A stretch of 40,247 nt of DNA. It comes from Nitrospira sp. (lineage in GTDB: Bacteria; Nitrospirota; Nitrospiria; Nitrospirales; Nitrospiraceae). The stretch spans positions 1 through 40,247 of the forward strand of contig JANDJJ010000009.1 of the NCBI GenBank assembly GCA_024330945.1, written 5' to 3'. A program made the translations under genes and the position numbers. The notes beneath the pieces were generated by a model that was given only the letters and a program-made list of their open reading frames with translations, ran no database searches and had not been told where the DNA came from. Shown one piece after another: positions 37,336 to 40,247 of the stretch. Positions within the stretch are counted from its first letter, which is position 1, and each line of letters opens with the position of its first letter.

Positions 37336-37383
37336 CCTCGCCTCAAGGTTGGACCGACGCCGTCGAAGGCCGGAGCCATTCCT

Positions 37384-37569
37384 TCAAGCCTCTTCGACTC
37401 GAATGACGGCCTTGCCCTTGTACGTCCCACAATTCAAGCAGGTGTAATGCGGCAGTTTCAATTCATGACACTGGGGACAGACAGACATCCCCGGCGGCGT
37501 CATGCGCAGTTTCTGGGTGCGGCGTTGATCGCGTCGCGCCCGCGAGTGTTTATGTTTTGGATTTGGCAT
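37384..37569 (-). CDS. rpmF: 50S ribosomal protein L32
   Basis: 61 aa, MPNPKHKHSRARRDQRRTQKLR, the standard basic start, then a zinc ribbon VCPQCHE...HYTCLNCGTYKG. SD AAGGAG 5 bases before the ATG. It sits between the YceD-like gene and plsX, the common order in bacteria. Confidence 0.97.
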   Translation of the reverse strand: MPNPKHKHSRARRDQRRTQKLRMTPPGMSVCPQCHELKLPHYTCLNCGTYKGKAVIRVEEA

Positions 37570-37602
37570 CGTGACTCCTTCATTGTACCGCCGCCGGTGC
37601 GC

Positions 37603-38199
37603 TTAGCGGCTTGCCGGCCCCTGATTTGTTCGTCTCAGGCCGCGCAGAGCCTGAAAGGGGCCTCCCACGGATTCGGCGACGCACCGGCACGGCCCCTCGT
37701 TCAAATCTTTCCCGCATTGCGGGCAAAGCCCCAGACACTCCTGCTTGCAGAGCGGATGCATCGGCGAGGCCAGAATCAATTGCTCCCGCAACATCGGAGC
37801 CAATTCGAGATGATCGCCGGAGTAATAGTAGAGATCGTCGTCGGGCTCTTTTTCCGGCTTCACCTGAACGGCCGGTGCCGTTTTCTTCCTCGATGCGGCC
37901 TCATGTTTCACGGCGGACGCCGCCGGCTTACTCTCCCGTTCATACGTCGCGTGGATCGCGAACGCCAAGGGATCGTCAAAATCTTTGAGGCATCGGACAC
38001 ATTGACGAATCGCCGTTCCTTCGACGACTCCGGTCACGCAGATAGTTCTCCCGACGACTCGGAAATCCAGCCCGACGGCCAACGTCCCGCGAAGCGCAAG
38101 ATCCGCCTCGGTCAACCCCAGCTCTTCCGCCGTCAGATCGCCGGACAGCGACCGAGCATGGGCGACAATATCCGACACTTTCGGCGTCAACAGATCCAT
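37603..38199 (-). CDS. DUF177/YceD family protein
   Basis: About 198 aa from ATG 38199 (MDLLTPKVSDIVAHARSLSGDL), with GGAGG at good spacing; ATG 38202 directly before is an alternative. The family member pattern is AIRQCVRCLKDFDDPLAFAIHATYER and CKQECLGLCPQCGKDLNEGPCRC, with conserved cysteines. YceD is usually found beside rpmF, as here, and is linked to 23S rRNA/ribosome assembly. A Lys/Ala-rich insert near residues 105-130 is species-specific. Confidence 0.88.
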   Translation of the reverse strand: MDLLTPKVSDIVAHARSLSGDLTAEELGLTEADLALRGTLAVGLDFRVVGRTICVTGVVEGTAIRQCVRCLKDFDDPLAFAIHATYERESKPAASAVKHEAASRKKTAPAVQVKPEKEPDDDLYYYSGDHLELAPMLREQLILASPMHPLCKQECLGLCPQCGKDLNEGPCRCVAESVGGPFQALRGLRRTNQGPASR

Positions 38200-38262
38200 C
38201 ATGCCCTCCGATCGCGCGCCGCTTCCCCGCTTTGAGCACACGGGCTCCGTCGCTCGCACTCA

Positions 38263-38517
38263 TTACCGCTCTTCCGCGAAACTGATGATCGCGATATGCC
38301 TGGCGCGTTTGACGGCGACCGTCAGCTCGCGCTGATGACGCATGCAATTCCCCGAAATGCGGCGCGGCACGATGCGCCCCCGTTCGGTCAGAAAGTTTCT
38401 CAGCAGGCCGGCGTCCTTGAAGTCGATCGGCATCTTGTCCACGCAAAAGCGGCAAGGGCGCCTGCGCTGAAACAACCTGCCACCCCCGCTGCGTTCTCCT
38501 TCGCTGCTCCGTTCCAT
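38263..38517 (-). CDS. rpsR: 30S ribosomal protein S18
   Basis: 84 aa. [63 protein letters not shown] is the standard S18 core. A Cys pair CRFC precedes it, as in many zinc-type S18. SD GAGGAGG lies before the ATG. It follows ssb in the classical rpsF-ssb-rpsR order. Confidence 0.97.
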   Translation of the reverse strand: MERSSEGERSGGGRLFQRRRPCRFCVDKMPIDFKDAGLLRNFLTERGRIVPRRISGNCMRHQRELTVAVKRARHIAIISFAEER

Positions 38518-38541
38518 TCCCCGCCTCCTCGTTCTGCGTGA

Positions 38542-38943
38542 CTACCCTTGTTCATCCATGTCGTAGGCCAGGTCCTCGTGGTTGACGGGGTCCGTCACGC
38601 CGGAGGCGCCGTCCTGTTTCTTGGGCAAAAAAGTGACGCTCTGCGCGACGACTTCGTGTTTGCTTCGCTTCTGGCCGTCTTCCGTTTCCCATCGCCGCTG
38701 CTGAAGCCGCCCCTCGACGATCACACCGTTCCCCTTGCTGAGATACTGGCCGCAATGTTCCGCCTGCTTGCCGAACACAACGATGTCCACGAAACAGACT
38801 TCTTCTTTCAGATCATCCCCCTGCTTGAACCGGCGGCCCACCGCCAGGCCGAAACTGGCCACCGGCGTCCCGTTCGGCGTATAGCGCAGTTCGGGATTCC
38901 TCGTCAGATTGCCCAGCAGAATGACTTTGTTAAACCCTGCCAC
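38542..38943 (-). CDS. ssb: Single-stranded DNA-binding protein
   Basis: 133 aa from GTG 38943 (VAGFNKVILLGNLTRNPELRYTPNGTPVASFGLAVGRRF), an OB-fold SSB with WETEDGQKRSKHEVVAQSVTFL. The ORF extension to 39069 is inside rpsF. The C-terminus DLAYDMDEQG is acidic but lacks the usual terminal DDDIPF tip, so partner docking may differ. It overlaps rpsF by 14 bases and precedes rpsR. Confidence 0.92.
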   Translation of the reverse strand: MAGFNKVILLGNLTRNPELRYTPNGTPVASFGLAVGRRFKQGDDLKEEVCFVDIVVFGKQAEHCGQYLSKGNGVIVEGRLQQRRWETEDGQKRSKHEVVAQSVTFLPKKQDGASGVTDPVNHEDLAYDMDEQG

Positions 38944-39286
38944 CGTCAACCCCCACGGATTCTTGCGCCACCGGCTCCGACGGCCGTCGCACCGGCAACT
39001 CTTTTTCGTGCTGGACGGTGAGAAATTTGATGATATTGTCCTCAAGCCGATAAGCCCGTTCCAACTCACCCACCGTCTGATTCGGCGCCTTGAAATAGAA
39101 ATAGGCGTAGGTGCCTCTCCGTTCGCGACGGACTTCGTACGCCAGTTTTTTCTTTCCCAGATTCTCGACCTTGATGAATTGGGCGCCGGCCTTATCGGCC
39201 ACGCTCTTCATTTTCTCAATGAGCGCGGTCGTTTCCTCATCCGAAAGAGACGGACGAATAATAAAGAGGGACTCGTAGATCCTCAT
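38930..39286 (-). CDS. rpsF: 30S ribosomal protein S6
   Basis: 118 aa from ATG 39286 (MRIYESLFIIRPSLSDEETTALIEKM), with SD AGGAGG 9 bases upstream; the ORF to 39406 includes leader sequence. LGKKKLAYEVRRERRGTYAYFYFKAP is the typical S6 core. The first gene of the operon, preceded by a structured leader and a strong promoter. Confidence 0.96.
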   Translation of the reverse strand: MRIYESLFIIRPSLSDEETTALIEKMKSVADKAGAQFIKVENLGKKKLAYEVRRERRGTYAYFYFKAPNQTVGELERAYRLEDNIIKFLTVQHEKELPVRRPSEPVAQESVGVDGGRV

Positions 39287-39301
39287 AACGGCAATCCTCC
39301 T

Positions 39302-39350
39302 GGACAAAGGCCCCCGAACCGGTCGGGAGCGAGGGATAGGGCGCCTGTCC
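39302..39350 (-). promoter_or_regulatory. Structured leader of rpsF (possible S6:S18 autoregulatory motif)
   Basis: The transcribed leader can fold into a hairpin: outer GGACA/TGTCC extended by GGC/GCC with a small bulge, and an inner CCCGA/TCGGG hairpin with loop CCGGT. It ends directly before the rpsF SD. Many bacteria have an S6:S18-binding RNA at this position; identity here is inferred from location and structure only. Confidence 0.45.
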
Positions 39351-39367
39351 GGCGCAATCGGCGAGCG

Positions 39368-39397
39368 ACCGTAGCACAAGGTCGAAACGACTGTCAA
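39368..39397 (-). promoter_or_regulatory. Promoter of the rpsF operon
   Basis: TTGACA (39397-39392), an 18-base spacer and TACGGT (39373-39368), preceded by TGTGC. The start near 39361 gives a leader of about 75 nt. Confidence 0.65.
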
Positions 39398-39473
39398 TAA
39401 AGGCACCTCCTGCGAGGGTCGTGGAAGCCCGTGAGGCGTCAGCCCCCTCGTTAGCCGTGCTAGACTCGTACGG

Positions 39474-39858
39474 ACGTCAGAGGCCTTCGATGATCTTTTT
39501 CACGCCCTGAACGCACTCCCCTTCCCCTCCTGCGTGATGGGAGTGCCGGCTTTGGGAGCATGGGGCACTTCACGAGCGACGCACGACCTCGATACCCTGA
39601 TCGCTATTGGTCACACTGACCGCCCTCAACTCTTGAGAGCCCTGAAAGAGTACGGATTTGTAGAGGGTGCCCACCGGGCGGAACACAGCCCAATGATCAG
39701 GGGTTCCCACGTTCGATTACGACGTGGAGCCATCCCGGTCGATCTCATGCTCCCAAAGGACGACCACGATCGGACCTGTCTGAGCCGGCGTCGGCACTAC
39801 GTACTCGGCAACCGGTCCCTGTGAATTATTTCCCCGGAGGACTTGGTGAGTCGCAAAT
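39474..39858 (+). pseudogene. Decayed nucleotidyltransferase-like gene
   Basis: A continuous reading gives EAFDDLFHALNALPFPSC, VMGVPALGAWGTSRATHDLD and GAIPVDLMLPKDDHDR, which resembles the nucleotidyltransferase-like fold of AbiEii/DUF6036-type proteins. In those proteins GxAxxxWG..RAT.DLD is the N-terminal signature. The usual start codon is missing, and the frame stops at a TGA just before ISPEDLV, a block that normally continues the family. After that the similarity is lost. I read this as a broken gene; the ORF caller's 96-aa product is only its central part. Ends are approximate. Confidence 0.5.
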
Positions 39859-40247
39859 ATTACCGACTGGGCTCGGCCCACTCCCTGATCCTCCGGCAGA
39901 CCAGGCGGACGGTGGCTCGCCGATAGAAGCAGGTAGCGCCGCAGCACGATGAGACGCGAGCCTGTGTGCAGTGGATCGCCTCGCAAGCGGTTCCGCCTCC
40001 GGGGCCCTCCCCCCGGCCTGTGAGGATAGGTGCGGAGGCATCGCCCGTCACGCTGCCCACAGCCCCCACTGGTTCTCCCACTGGTTCACCAACCTACCCG
40101 GGACGTCGTGTCGCTTTCATGTGCCCCTGCTCGTCTCATCATGGTTGGCCAGCGACGCCATGGCGCCTCGCGGCTCGCGTTTCAGCGGTGGCGAAGCCCA
40201 GCGACGCCGTCCGTTGGACACGCTTGTTGGGCCGGGCGTCGCGCGCC
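39859..40247. other. Gene-poor, repeat-bearing end of the window
   Basis: About 390 bases with no gene I can support. It contains CCCACTGGTTC twice with a 12-base period (40065-40087), CCAGCGACGCC twice (40149-40159 and 40198-40208), and GCGACGCC/GGCGTCGC as an inverted repeat (40201-40242). The minus-strand ORF at 39860-40081 lacks a clear SD or recognisable domain. Confidence 0.45.

Noticed and set aside
39860-40081. Minus-strand ORF (MGEPVGAVGS...) as part of a group II intron or transposon protein
   Set aside because: Glycine- and cysteine-rich composition is suggestive, but no reverse transcriptase or transposase motif can be seen and it has no SD.
40201-40247. Integron attC-like site near GTTGGAC/GTTGGGC
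   Set aside because: A GTTRRRY core is present but no matching RYYYAAC partner with paired L boxes lies within the usual distance.

Overview
The window looks like a piece of a Nitrospira chromosome (phylum Nitrospirota; nitrite oxidiser or comammox type). This is inferred from gene content: a reductive TCA cluster with two-subunit ATP-citrate lyase, a monomeric isocitrate dehydrogenase, a five-subunit 2-oxoacid:ferredoxin oxidoreductase and GC-rich coding sequence throughout. No 16S or species marker is present, so genus is an inference. The sequence starts inside sucD and ends in a decayed, gene-poor stretch.

Layout. (1) 1-11.8 kb, minus strand: one carbon-fixation cluster transcribed aclB-aclA-acnA-icd-frdB-frdA-sucC-sucD, with a good sigma70-type promoter before aclB. 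It covers citrate cleavage, aconitase, isocitrate dehydrogenase, fumarate reductase and succinyl-CoA synthetase. (2) 12.0-13.9 kb: an astacin-like metalloprotease with a PPC domain, followed by an unknown protein with an HE motif. (3) 14.2-18.6 kb: mutM, a dual-specificity-phosphatase-like gene, a divergent double zinc-ribbon protein, a small acidic protein, an FkbM methyltransferase, an Rsm22-like methyltransferase and a small unknown protein. (4) 18.7-22.9 kb: a five-gene oxidoreductase operon (beta-gamma-delta-epsilon-alpha) that supplies the ferredoxin-dependent carboxylation of the same cycle (2-oxoglutarate or pyruvate synthase), bounded by a strong promoter and a terminator. (5) 23.3-24.9 kb, plus strand: a stand-alone MetV-like domain, queF and apaH. 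(6) 24.9-27.6 kb, minus strand: folD-metF-panB, a one-carbon/pantothenate operon. (7) 27.9-29.6 kb, plus strand: a secreted beta-propeller protein overlapping a Cys-rich/His-tailed protein, then a terminator. (8) 29.7-39.3 kb, minus strand: pilZ, then a long housekeeping run transcribed rpsF-ssb-rpsR-yceD-rpmF-plsX-fabH-fabD-fabG-acpP-fabF-rnc-ppi. (9) 39.4-40.2 kb: a broken nucleotidyltransferase-like gene and repeats.

How it fits together: regions 1 and 4 encode most of the reductive TCA cycle, whose acetyl-CoA product feeds the type II fatty-acid genes of region 8; region 6 handles folate one-carbon units, and PanB in it consumes methylene-THF. The most noteworthy observations are the FrdA lacking the covalent-FAD histidine, the FrdB with ferredoxin-like double 4Fe-4S spacing, the paralogous aclBA/sucCD pairs at the two ends of one cluster, the orphan MetV domain, the Rsm22 cysteine set, likely leaderless starts, a structured rpsF leader and a shared promoter architecture. 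I did not find a clearly novel defence or mobile system.
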